This document shows, piece after piece, positions 1 through 9,348 of a stretch of DNA of 64,000 bases. The notes beneath the pieces were generated by a model that was not told the origin of the DNA, ran no database searches, and worked only from the letters and a program-made list of their open reading frames with translations. This DNA is from Acidobacteriota bacterium (lineage in GTDB: Bacteria > Acidobacteriota > Polarisedimenticolia > J045). Where the stretch lies: assembly GCA_030949985.1 (NCBI GenBank), contig JAUZRX010000021.1, positions 124,001-188,000 on the forward strand, written 5' to 3'. Made by a program: the position numbers and the translations under genes. How positions within the stretch are numbered: the stretch's first letter is position 1; each line of letters begins with the position of its first letter.

Positions 1-26
1 ACCCATTCGCAAGAGAGGACAACGTC

Positions 27-260
27 ATGGCTGATCCTTCTGCCAAGCATCCCGAGAACGCTGCGGGCAAGTTCTACGTTGACGAGAACTGCGGCGGCTG
101 CCAGGTGTGCATCGGCACAGCTCCCGAGAACTTCCAGATGACCGACGACGACGACCACGCCTACGTGGTCAAGCAGCCGGCCAACGACGAAGAACTCGAA
201 GCTTGCCAGGAAGCGATGGACTCCTGCCCCGACGAGGCCATCGGAGACGACGGCGAGTAG
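27..260 (+). CDS. single-cluster [4Fe-4S] ferredoxin
   Basis: Small acidic electron carrier of 77 residues. Cys22, Cys25 and Cys28 form a C-x2-C-x2-C motif and Cys67 followed by Pro completes the set for one [4Fe-4S] cluster; Cys60 is extra and could form a disulfide, as in Desulfovibrio-type ferredoxins. The C-terminus is rich in Asp and Glu, as expected for docking to partner oxidoreductases in the cytoplasm. The ATG follows a purine-rich AGAGAGG site about eight bases upstream. It stands alone on the plus strand and is followed by a strong terminator, so it is probably monocistronic or the end of an operon that starts before the window. Its redox partner is not visible. Confidence 0.88.
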   Translation: MADPSAKHPENAAGKFYVDENCGGCQVCIGTAPENFQMTDDDDHAYVVKQPANDEELEACQEAMDSCPDEAIGDDGE

Positions 261-281
261 CACTCGCCGGCAAGCGTCACG

Positions 282-310
282 AAGAAGGCGGCCCGACGGG
301 CCGCCTTCTT
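282..310. terminator. intrinsic terminator between ferredoxin and rpoD
   Basis: A perfect 13-bp inverted repeat (282-294 with 298-310) with a 3-base loop. The right arm ends in CTTCTT and the left arm starts AAGAA, so it can act in both directions and separates the convergent ferredoxin and rpoD genes. Confidence 0.85.
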
Positions 311-338
311 GGTGTTGGGATCCGAGGCGATGATCAGC

Positions 339-2093
<1,755 letters not shown>

Positions 2094-2254
2094 CTGGATG
2101 ACACCAGGATTGGAAAACCTGTCTCGATGGCGTCAGCCACCGCTGGTCGCGACCCGAGCCGCCATGCCCGGACCACGAAACTCATCACTTACCTTTCGCG
2201 CCATTCGCGCACACTGCTATCGACTCTGGCTACTCCTCCTCGAGGTTCTCTCCC

Positions 2255-4057
2255 TCACGAAACCGCTCCCCGGTCTCCCACGGGTTTCAAACCCTGAATC
2301 TCCCTGGCGAGGCTGACCTTCTCGGCCATCAAGGCCTCCAGCCTGTGCGCGTCCGCCTCGGCACCGATCTTCTGCTGCACCTCTTTCAGGCGTGCCCGGA
2401 GAGCGGCTCCCTGCAGGCTGACGAGGGCAGCCTCCAGGTCCTCGCGGTCCGGCTCCGCCGTAGCCTCGAAGGCGAGGGCCAGGATGGCCTGGCGTTCGCC
2501 CTCGGCAGCGGTCTCCGCCAGCCGGCGCAGATCCCAATGCTCCCGCCGCGCCAAACCCTCGCTCCACCGGGTCACGGCCGCCCGGGCCACCGAACCCAGC
2601 GCCTGCGGCGGCAGATCCTGCACTCGAGTCAGCAGCTCGCGGCGCTCGTCTTCATCGACGAGGCCATCGAGGAAACGCAGCACCACCGCCTCTGCCGGGG
2701 CGATCCGCACCGGGGCGGCTTCTCGGCTGCCCCGCGGCGTCCGGAATTCCTTGCGTCGAGCCCGCGCCGCCCGCTGCAATTCGGCAAGCATCAACTGGTC
2801 CTCGATACCCAGCCCCGCCGCCACCTGGCTGGCCGCCTCGGCCCGCGCCAAGGCACTCGGCAGAAGCACCAGGTGCTCGAGCATCATCTCCACGGCCGCC
2901 ACGCGCCCATCGATCGCCTCGAGATCGAAACTACGCCGCGCCTCCAAAACGAGGAAAGTGGGCAGATCGGCGGCCTCGTCGATCATCTCCCGCACTCTTT
3001 CCACCCCTTCGGCACGCACCATCTCGTCGGGATCCTTCCCGGCCGGCGCAGCCACCACACGGACTCCGAGCCCGGCGCCCAGCAGCGGCCCCAAAGCTCG
3101 CATCGTCGCCTTCCGACCGGCTGTATCGCCGTCAAAAAAGAGCACGACCTTCTCGGCCCAGCGGCGGATGACGTCGGCGTGGTGGGGCCCCAGGGCGGTG
3201 CCGCAGACCGCGACCACGCCTGGAATACCCGCGGCGGAAAGTCCCAGCGCGTCGAAATATCCTTCGACTATGACGATCTGGCCACTCCTACGAACCTCTT
3301 GGGCAACCTCGGATAGGCGAAAAAGAGTACGGCTCTTGTCATAGACGGGGGACTCCGGTCCGTTGAGGTACTTGGGCTCGTCGTCACCGAGGGCCCGCCC
3401 GCCGAACGAGACGACCCGGCCCGCGGTGTCGCGGATGGGAAAAGTGAGCCGACCGCGGAAGCGATCGTAGAACCCACCGCCGCTGCGCCGGGGAAGCGCG
3501 AGACCGGCCTCGGAAATCTCGTCACCGGAAAAGCCCTGGCCGGCAAGATGACGGAGCAGCCGGTCCCACTCGGTCGGGGCCCAGCCCAGACCGTGGTGGG
3601 CGATGGCCTCGGCACCGTAGCCTCGGCGGCCGAGATACTCCCGCGCCCGGGCTCCCTCCGGCGCCGCCAGCCGCTCGGCAAAGAAGTGCTGGGCCAGTTC
3701 GAGGGCCTTGAGAATCCGCTTGCGGCGGCGCCCGGAGTGGTCCTCCTCCCGGCCCGTCACGCGGGGACGGGGGATGCCGTAGCGTTCGCCCAGGAGGTCG
3801 GCCGCCTCGGTAAAGCTGATACCATGCAACTCGGCCATGTAAGTGAAGACGTCTCCACCGACCTGGCAACCGAAGCAATGAAAGACCCCCTTTTCGGGAC
3901 TGACCCGGAAACTGGGGGTCTTCTCCTGGTGGAAGGGACACAGGCCGACCAGGGCGTTGCCCGCGCGACGCAACTTGACCGTCTCACCGACGATAGCGGC
4001 AAGGTCCGCTGCCCGACGGATCTCCTCGAGATAATCCCTGTAGCTGCCTGGAGCCAT
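2255..4057 (-). CDS. dnaG: DNA primase
   Basis: Primase that lays RNA primers at the replication fork; 600 residues, normal for the family. The CHC2 zinc-binding domain is complete (Cys40, His43, Cys61, Cys64, in CPFH and FHCFGC). The Toprim catalytic core shows EGYFD and FFDGDTAGRKA. The C-terminal region (about 440-600) is poorly conserved and corresponds to the helicase-binding part. A promoter-like sequence lies about 145 bases upstream, and rpoD follows on the same strand, which suggests one dnaG-rpoD transcript. Confidence 0.97.
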   Translation of the reverse strand: MAPGSYRDYLEEIRRAADLAAIVGETVKLRRAGNALVGLCPFHQEKTPSFRVSPEKGVFHCFGCQVGGDVFTYMAELHGISFTEAADLLGERYGIPRPRVTGREEDHSGRRRKRILKALELAQHFFAERLAAPEGARAREYLGRRGYGAEAIAHHGLGWAPTEWDRLLRHLAGQGFSGDEISEAGLALPRRSGGGFYDRFRGRLTFPIRDTAGRVVSFGGRALGDDEPKYLNGPESPVYDKSRTLFRLSEVAQEVRRSGQIVIVEGYFDALGLSAAGIPGVVAVCGTALGPHHADVIRRWAEKVVLFFDGDTAGRKATMRALGPLLGAGLGVRVVAAPAGKDPDEMVRAEGVERVREMIDEAADLPTFLVLEARRSFDLEAIDGRVAAVEMMLEHLVLLPSALARAEAASQVAAGLGIEDQLMLAELQRAARARRKEFRTPRGSREAAPVRIAPAEAVVLRFLDGLVDEDERRELLTRVQDLPPQALGSVARAAVTRWSEGLARREHWDLRRLAETAAEGERQAILALAFEATAEPDREDLEAALVSLQGAALRARLKEVQQKIGAEADAHRLEALMAEKVSLAREIQGLKPVGDRGAVS

Positions 4058-4200
4058 GCGTTTCCTGCGCCTGGTCCGACCGCAAACCCCGACTGCCGAG
4101 CCCCTGGATGCCTGCCCGCGACCTTCCGGCGTCCGCTGTACATCGTGGGTAGGGATCCCCCCGCGGGACTACCCTCGGACTCTAAAGCATAGTTGGATGA

Positions 4201-4229
4201 ATTTTACTCTGATGCAAGTCTTTCTGCAA
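4201..4229 (-). promoter_or_regulatory. predicted sigma-70 promoter of dnaG-rpoD
   Basis: On the minus strand a -35 TTGCAG (4224-4229) and a -10 TAAAAT (4201-4206) are separated by exactly 17 bases in a locally AT-rich patch of the dnaG-larB intergenic region. The leader to the dnaG ATG would be about 135 bases. The rest of the 211-base gap holds one DnaA-box-like 9-mer (4234-4242) that I consider chance. Confidence 0.5.
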
Positions 4230-4268
4230 CGGGTTTTTCACACTTATCCGTGACCATCGTCCCGGCAT

Positions 4269-5024
4269 CTACTTCCGCTTGATGATCGCCCTTGCAGCGC
4301 AGGCCGCTCCGAAGCCGTTGTCGATGTTGACGACGGTCAGCCCCTCCGCGCAGGAAGTGAGCATACCCATCAGGGCGGTCATGCCGCCCTGGGCCACGCC
4401 GTAGCCGACGCTGGTCGGAACGCCGATCACCGGAGCGTCCACCAGCCCCGCCACCACGGAGGGCAGAGCCCCCTCCATCCCGGCCACCACGATGACCACC
4501 TTCGCGCGCCGCAGAACCTCGAGATGCTCGAGCAGGCGATGGAGCCCAGCGACCCCCACGTCGTAGATGCGCTCTACGTCCAGGGAAAACACGGCCGCCG
4601 TGACCGCCGCCTCTTCGGCCACGGGCAAGTCCGCCGTCCCCGCGCTGACGATGGTCAGGCCCTTGACCTTGCGGCGCCCCCTGCCTGGCGAAAGCCAGGA
4701 AAAAGTCCTGGAAAGCGGATCGTACCTCCCCCTCGGAAAGCGCTCGGCGAGCATCTTCCCCGGGCCGGGAAGCAGGCGGGTCACCAACACCGTCGCTCCC
4801 TTGTCGAAGAGGTGTTCGACGATCTCCAGGATCTGGTCGGTGGTCTTCCCCTCCCCCAGGATCACCTCGGGAATCCCCCGCCGGCTGGGCCGCTGGTGAT
4901 CGATGCGGGCCGAAGAGAGCTGTGCAGTCCCCAGGGTGGACAGGCGCTCGACCGCCTGGGCCACACCTGTTTTCCCGGAACGGACTTCCCGCAGCAGCTT
5001 GGCAATCTCCTGACGATCCAGCAT
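4269..5024 (-). CDS. larB: LarB-type nickel-pincer cofactor biosynthesis protein
   Basis: LarB carboxylates the pyridinium ring of nicotinic acid adenine dinucleotide and hydrolyses the phosphoanhydride, the first step to the nickel-pincer nucleotide of lactate racemase and related LarA enzymes. The C-terminal half is PurE-like (SAGTADLPVAEEA, then GMEGALPSVVAGL and GVPTSVGYG). The frame is open further upstream, but I place the start at the ATG 5022-5024 because a GGGAGG site precedes it and the upstream residues look non-coding; this gives 251 residues, the normal size. larC, larE and larA are not in the window, so the gene is orphaned locally. It is monocistronic and divergent from the HU gene. 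Confidence 0.88.
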   Translation of the reverse strand: MLDRQEIAKLLREVRSGKTGVAQAVERLSTLGTAQLSSARIDHQRPSRRGIPEVILGEGKTTDQILEIVEHLFDKGATVLVTRLLPGPGKMLAERFPRGRYDPLSRTFSWLSPGRGRRKVKGLTIVSAGTADLPVAEEAAVTAAVFSLDVERIYDVGVAGLHRLLEHLEVLRRAKVVIVVAGMEGALPSVVAGLVDAPVIGVPTSVGYGVAQGGMTALMGMLTSCAEGLTVVNIDNGFGAACAARAIIKRK

Positions 5025-5259
5025 CTGGCCTCCCGCCCCTGACGGGGGTCGCGCCGGCGGCGTCCACGTCACCTGGCGTCGCTGCCGATTATCCCCTACC
5101 CGGACGCCCGCGCCCCCGGGAAATCCCCCCACGGCGCGGAGATCGGGCGAGACGACCGTTGACCGCCGCGCTCGAGACATGATAGACAAGAGCGGCAGAA
5201 AACGGTGTGTCTGGGTCCAACAACCGGCGGATCTCTGCCCGCCACATCAAGGAGCGGCC

Positions 5260-5541
5260 ATGAACAAAGCGGAACTGATCGACAAGATCGCAGCAGATGC
5301 GGGGATCACCAAGGCAGCGGCGGCACGGGCCATCGAATCGATGATCGATGGCGTGGCACGCTCCCTGAAGGCCGGTGAGCGCACGACGCTGGTGGGCTTT
5401 GGCACCTTCACCGTCAGCCAGCGCAAGGGACGCGTCGGCCGGAATCCCCAGACGGGCGCCGCCATCGAAATCAAGCCGAAGCAGGTCGTCAAGTTCCGCG
5501 CAGGCAAGGAACTCGAGGATATCCTCAACCCCGATTCCTGA
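5260..5541 (+). CDS. HU/IHF-family nucleoid protein
   Basis: DNA-bending architectural protein of 93 residues. It has the standard HU layout: N-terminal helices (MNKAELIDKIAADAG), the GFGTF strand turn, the RKGRVGRNPQTGAAIEI beta-arm with the intercalating Pro region, and a C-terminal helix ending FRAGKEL. The frame extends upstream, but the ATG at 5260 has an AAGGAG site six bases before it and matches the family N-terminus. It is followed by a hairpin terminator, so it is probably transcribed alone. Confidence 0.95.
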   Translation: MNKAELIDKIAADAGITKAAAARAIESMIDGVARSLKAGERTTLVGFGTFTVSQRKGRVGRNPQTGAAIEIKPKQVVKFRAGKELEDILNPDS

Positions 5542-5557
5542 TCCAGCGTCGGCGCCC

Positions 5558-5578
5558 GGCTGTCACGGTCCGACAGCC
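5558..5578 (+). terminator. probable terminator after the HU gene
   Basis: A 7-bp inverted repeat (5558-5564 with 5572-5578) with a 7-base loop, followed by a pyrimidine-rich TCCTCTCT run. It starts 16 bases after the HU stop codon. The tail is weaker than a classical T tract. Confidence 0.5.
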
Positions 5579-5760
5579 TCCTCTCTGCGGCCGCTCCACC
5601 GTCCGCAGGCCGGGGGGGCATCCATCCCTGGAGCCCGATGGGCACCGGGCCCGGGGGTGTTGCTGTCAAGTCCGGTGGATTCCGTACCGATACGGGGTGT
5701 TGCCGGCTCCGCCCGCGCCGCTCGCGGGCGGGTTTCCGGCGGCCGGAGCCCTGGCTGCCC

Positions 5761-6609
5761 ATGTCGACCGCCGTTTCGGAAGCGCCGATCACCCTCGACA
5801 CAAAGCTTTCGCCCGGAGACTACGAGAGGATCCGGGCCCTGATCCACAAACACGCCGGTATCGCCATGCCGGATGGCAAGGAAGCCCTCGTCGCCTCGCG
5901 CCTGAGGCAGCGGCTGAAGGCCTGCGGCATCTCGACGATTCCCGAGTACCGCGACTTCGTGACCCGGAATCCCGAGAGTCATGAACTGCGGGCGATGATC
6001 GATGTGCTGACCACCAACAAGACCAGCTTTTTCCGAGAGGAAGCTCATTTCCGCTACCTGGCGGAGGTGGTCGTCCCCGAGGCCCAGGCCTCGCGCCGAC
6101 TGCGCCTGTGGTCTGCCGGCTGTTCGACGGGACAGGAGCCCTACACCACGGTGATTTGCCTGGCGGAAAGCCTGAGGGACTTCCAGCAGTGGGACATTCG
6201 CATCCTCGCCACCGACATCTCCGACCGCGTCCTCGCCGAAGCCAAGGCTGGTCGCTACCCGCGGCACACGCTCGATGGACTCGATGAGAGCCTGGTGCGC
6301 AAGTACTTCCAGGCAGAAAAGAATCAAGGGGAGTGGGTCTACGTCGCCAACCCGATCCTGCGCAAGCCCGTGAGTTTCGCCCGCCTCAACTTGATGGCTC
6401 GCTGGCCTATGAAAGGCCCTTTCGACGCCATCTTCTGCCGCAACGTGATGATCTATTTCGACAAACCGACCCAGGAGCACCTGGTCAACCGCTTTCACGA
6501 CCTGCTCCGACCCGGTGGGCACCTGCTGATCGGCCACTCCGAAAGCCTGACCGGCCTTGACCATCCCTACGAGTCCATTGCGCCCGCCACCTACCGGCGG
6601 AAAGCCTGA
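5761..6609 (+). CDS. cheR: chemotaxis methyl-accepting receptor methyltransferase CheR
   Basis: SAM-dependent methylation of glutamate side chains on chemoreceptors, in the cytoplasm at the receptor array. The 282-residue product has the short helical N-terminal domain followed by the catalytic domain: TNKTSFFRE, the SAM loop WSAGCSTGQEPYT, ILATDIS, and the C-terminal FCRNVMIYFDKPTQ block with LIGHSESL. The ATG at 5761 is chosen because it matches the family start; only a distant GGAG precedes it. It heads a compact operon with cheD, a CheY-like receiver, a CheX-like gene and an EAL protein. No cheA, cheW or receptor is present here, so the core signalling genes must lie elsewhere. Confidence 0.95.
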   Translation: MSTAVSEAPITLDTKLSPGDYERIRALIHKHAGIAMPDGKEALVASRLRQRLKACGISTIPEYRDFVTRNPESHELRAMIDVLTTNKTSFFREEAHFRYLAEVVVPEAQASRRLRLWSAGCSTGQEPYTTVICLAESLRDFQQWDIRILATDISDRVLAEAKAGRYPRHTLDGLDESLVRKYFQAEKNQGEWVYVANPILRKPVSFARLNLMARWPMKGPFDAIFCRNVMIYFDKPTQEHLVNRFHDLLRPGGHLLIGHSESLTGLDHPYESIAPATYRRKA

Positions 6610-6617
6610 GGGGCGCG

Positions 6618-7106
6618 ATGCCGGTCATCTCGGTGGGTGTGGGTGACGTCGCGGTTTCCGCGGACGGCCGCGGGGAGATCGTGACCCATGCCCTGGGAAG
6701 CTGCCTGGGCATCACGATCTGGGATCCCATCGTCAAGGTCGGCGGTCTCCTGCATGCCATGCTCCCCAACTCCGCCGTAGACAAGGCCAAGGCCGACGAG
6801 AACCCATTCATCTTCGTCGACACCGGCGTACCCCGGCTCTTCAAGAAAGCCTACGCTCTCGGCGCCGACAAGAAACGCATCGAGTTGAAGGTCGCCGGGG
6901 GCGCCAGCCTGCGGGCCAACAAAAGCCAGGACGACTTGTTCAAAATCGGGAAACGCAATGCCGTCGTTCTCAAGAAGCTGCTGTGGAAGAACGGCATTCT
7001 GATCGCTTCGGAGGATGTGGGGGGCGAGGTGTCGCGAGCCATGAAACTCGATCTTTCCACCGGCAAGGTCTCGCTGGTCGTACTAGGCCGGGAAAGGGAA
7101 CTCTGA
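6618..7106 (+). CDS. cheD: chemoreceptor glutamine deamidase CheD
   Basis: CheD converts receptor glutamines to methylatable glutamates and in many species also stimulates CheC/CheX phosphatases. The 162-residue product retains the Cys-His-Thr catalytic set: Thr23, Cys29 in the ALGSCLGI motif and His46 in GGLLHAMLP. It lies 8 bases after cheR and its TGA overlaps the ATG of the next gene by one base (TGATG), so the genes are translationally coupled. The nearby CheX-like gene fits the CheD-CheC/X partnership. Confidence 0.94.
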   Translation: MPVISVGVGDVAVSADGRGEIVTHALGSCLGITIWDPIVKVGGLLHAMLPNSAVDKAKADENPFIFVDTGVPRLFKKAYALGADKKRIELKVAGGASLRANKSQDDLFKIGKRNAVVLKKLLWKNGILIASEDVGGEVSRAMKLDLSTGKVSLVVLGREREL

Positions 7107-7522
7107 TGGCGCTCAATGTGCTGATCACCGACGACAGCAAGATCATGCGCGCGGCTATCATTCGCACCCTGCAAATGGCCGACGTGCCCGTCGGGGAAAT
7201 CCACCAGGCTGAAAACGGCCAGGAGGCGCTCGAGGTGCTCGATCGGCAGAGCGTCGATCTCCTGCTGGCTGATATCAACATGCCGGTGATGAACGGCGAG
7301 GAATTGCTCGAACGAGTGCGCGCTCACCCGGCCCACCAACCCCTGGATGTCATCGTCATATCCAGCGAAGCCAGTCCCACCCGTATTCACCGAATCGAAG
7401 GCCGTGGAGCCTGTTTTATCAGGAAGCCGATCAAGCCGCACGAACTGCGACGCACCGTCATGCGCCTGACAGGAGAGACCGATGACCCTGATCGTGACGA
7501 ACCCGATGACAGTGATTTTTGA
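7106..7522 (+). CDS. CheY-like single-domain response regulator
   Basis: A 138-residue receiver domain without an output domain. Acidic pocket Asp9/Asp10, phospho-acceptor Asp56 (LLLADINMP), and the conserved Lys107 in IRKPIKP are all in place. A short acidic tail (about 125-138) extends past the domain. The start is the ATG that overlaps the cheD stop, preceded by GGGAAAGGGAA. Its position between cheD and a CheX-like phosphatase gene suggests it is the phosphorylated partner of that phosphatase; whether it binds the flagellar motor or regulates the downstream EAL protein cannot be told from sequence. Confidence 0.92.
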   Translation: MALNVLITDDSKIMRAAIIRTLQMADVPVGEIHQAENGQEALEVLDRQSVDLLLADINMPVMNGEELLERVRAHPAHQPLDVIVISSEASPTRIHRIEGRGACFIRKPIKPHELRRTVMRLTGETDDPDRDEPDDSDF

Positions 7523-7933
7523 GCTATGCGAGCAGGCCTTCTTGGACTCGGTTTTCATGATGGCCGCCCCTCTCGACAGCCTCCCCGACCCTGAACCCTC
7601 TGGGCCGGAATGCAAGTGCGTTTCTCCGGGCCGCTCGTGGGCGAGATGACACTCCGCCTGAGCCGGGACCTGCTGGGAGACCTGGCCGCGAACTTCATGG
7701 GCACCGATACCCCTCCCGCCGAGGACGTTCAGCACGATGCCCTCGGCGAGGTCGTCAACATCATCTGCGGCAACGTGCTCCCGGCCCTGACGGAGGAGGA
7801 GGGCGTTTTCGACATCACGCACCCCGAGCCGCTGGAAACCACCGCTGACCTGGCCGGCGACGGCAACCAGGTATTCGATCTCTACATGTCGATCGACGAT
7901 GGTTATGGTCACCTTCGGCTAGTTCTGAACTGA
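7482..7933 (+). CDS. CheX/CheC-like phosphatase, apparently frame-disrupted
   Basis: Two frames together make one CheX-like protein. The first starts at the ATG 7482 inside the receiver gene, six bases after a clear AGGAG site, and encodes about 43 residues beginning MTLIVTNPMTVIFELCE with the AFLDSVFMM segment typical of the CheX N-terminal helix. It runs out at a TGA at 7647. The second frame, open from about 7593 and with its first ATG at 7610, continues with MQVRFSGPLVGEMTLRL, AANFMG and LGEVVNIICGN, the CheX/CheC core. The join requires a -1 shift between about 7593 and 7646, most naturally near 7608. The 7610 ATG has no ribosome site. It is either an assembly error, a recent mutation or recoding. 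In the family, these proteins dephosphorylate CheY. Confidence 0.7.
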
Positions 7934-7962
7934 GATCCACGGTGACACCCATTGGGGGAAAG

Positions 7963-9270
7963 ATGGCCGAATCGAAGCTCAAGAAGTCGCCTCGTGCAAC
8001 GCTGCCCGATCTCGCCCGGGAAATCGATCAGGTCTTCGCGGGCGCCGCGCGACCTCTCGATCAACTGCTGGCCCGATCCGGCTCTATCGGCCTGATCCGC
8101 GTCGGCATGGAAGCCCTCGACGCCGTGGAAGCCCGCTTCGGCGCCGGAGCCCGCTCGGAGGTCGCCGCCCAGGTCGAGAGACTCGTTCAATCCACGCTTG
8201 GCGGGACAGTGACTGAACAGGATCGATTCACCCACGGCCCGGGCGAGATCGTCGTCATGTTTTTCCGTCCCTCGGGTGACCAGGACTTTTTCGACCACCG
8301 TCTTCCCGGATTGGCCATGACCCTGCGACGCCAAATCGAGAAGCATCGGCAACAACTGGTGTTCCCCTACCTGAGGCCCGCTCCGCGGCTCGACGTCGGG
8401 TGGGGACTGGCTCCCCACAACGCGGCAGTTCGACCGGGAAAGACCATCGCCGTAGCCCTGGAACAGGCCCGCCGAGACGGTCGGATCTACGCCGAGGCAA
8501 GCGAACTCGAGGAGTTCCGCGAACTCGCCACCCTGGTGATCCACGAAAGGATCCGGCCGGTCTTCGAGCCGATCGTGCACCTCCCCAGCCGCACGGTCTA
8601 CGGTGTCGAAGCTCTCTCGCGCGGCCCTCGCGGGTCGATCTGGGAATCGCCGGCCCATCTCTTCGGCGTGGCCCGAAAAGCCAACAGTCTTTTTGAACTC
8701 GATGTCGTTTGTCGGCGCATCGCCCTGAGAGAACTGGCAGGGCACATTCCCGCCAACCAGGTGGTTTTCCTCAACTGCATGCCTTCCGCCCTGCTCGATC
8801 CCTCCTTCAGCGGCCGGACCCTGGAAAAGACGCTGGAGGCCTGCGGACTCCATCCCCATCAGGTGATCCTCGAAATCAACGAGCAGGAATCGATCCAGAA
8901 TTCCGAACTCTTCCACAAGGCCGTTCACCACTATCGGCAGGTGGGTATCCGCATCGCTCTCGATGATGTGGGTTCAGGTTACGCCAGCCTCTCGTCGATC
9001 CTCGATACCCGGCCCGACCTGGTCAAGATCGACCTTTCCCTGGTGCGCTCGGTGGACAAAGACCCGGCCCGAGAGGAACTGGTCTACACGCTGGTCAAGC
9101 TCGCCCACCGGATCGATGCGGCCTGTGTGGCCGAGGGCGTCGAAACGAAAGCGGAACTGGAGACCCTGGAGAAGCTCGAACTCGACTATGTGCAGGGTTA
9201 TCTCTTCTCGCGACCCACCACTCTCGAAAACGCACTGAGCCCCGATATCCTGCGAGAAGCGTTTTCCTGA
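7963..9270 (+). CDS. EAL-domain cyclic-di-GMP phosphodiesterase with degenerate GGDEF-like N-terminus
   Basis: The C-terminal EAL domain keeps the catalytic and metal-binding motifs: VEALSRG, EINEQES, ALDDVGSGYASL, VKIDLSLV, VAEGVET and QGYLFSRP, so hydrolysis of c-di-GMP to pGpG is expected. The N-terminal 190 residues resemble a GGDEF fold without the signature motif and may bind GTP or serve as a sensor. A GTG at 7942 is possible, but I prefer the ATG at 7963 because GGGGGAAAG lies directly before it. It ends the cheR-cheD-receiver-cheX operon, which links chemotaxis signalling to c-di-GMP turnover. Confidence 0.9.
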   Translation: MAESKLKKSPRATLPDLAREIDQVFAGAARPLDQLLARSGSIGLIRVGMEALDAVEARFGAGARSEVAAQVERLVQSTLGGTVTEQDRFTHGPGEIVVMFFRPSGDQDFFDHRLPGLAMTLRRQIEKHRQQLVFPYLRPAPRLDVGWGLAPHNAAVRPGKTIAVALEQARRDGRIYAEASELEEFRELATLVIHERIRPVFEPIVHLPSRTVYGVEALSRGPRGSIWESPAHLFGVARKANSLFELDVVCRRIALRELAGHIPANQVVFLNCMPSALLDPSFSGRTLEKTLEACGLHPHQVILEINEQESIQNSELFHKAVHHYRQVGIRIALDDVGSGYASLSSILDTRPDLVKIDLSLVRSVDKDPAREELVYTLVKLAHRIDAACVAEGVETKAELETLEKLELDYVQGYLFSRPTTLENALSPDILREAFS

Positions 9271-9348
9271 CCATCCGCCGGAGTTGGCGTCCTGGCTTGG
9301 ACGCGGTAGATTGACGTTCGGTCCCGCGCCGGGATCCGCGAGAGTTCG

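Noticed and set aside
4234-4242. An exact match to the DnaA-box consensus between dnaG and larB.
   Set aside because: A degenerate 9-mer is expected by chance a few times in 64 kb, it is single, and it is far from the origin-like region. It does sit next to the dnaG promoter, so regulation by DnaA cannot be excluded.
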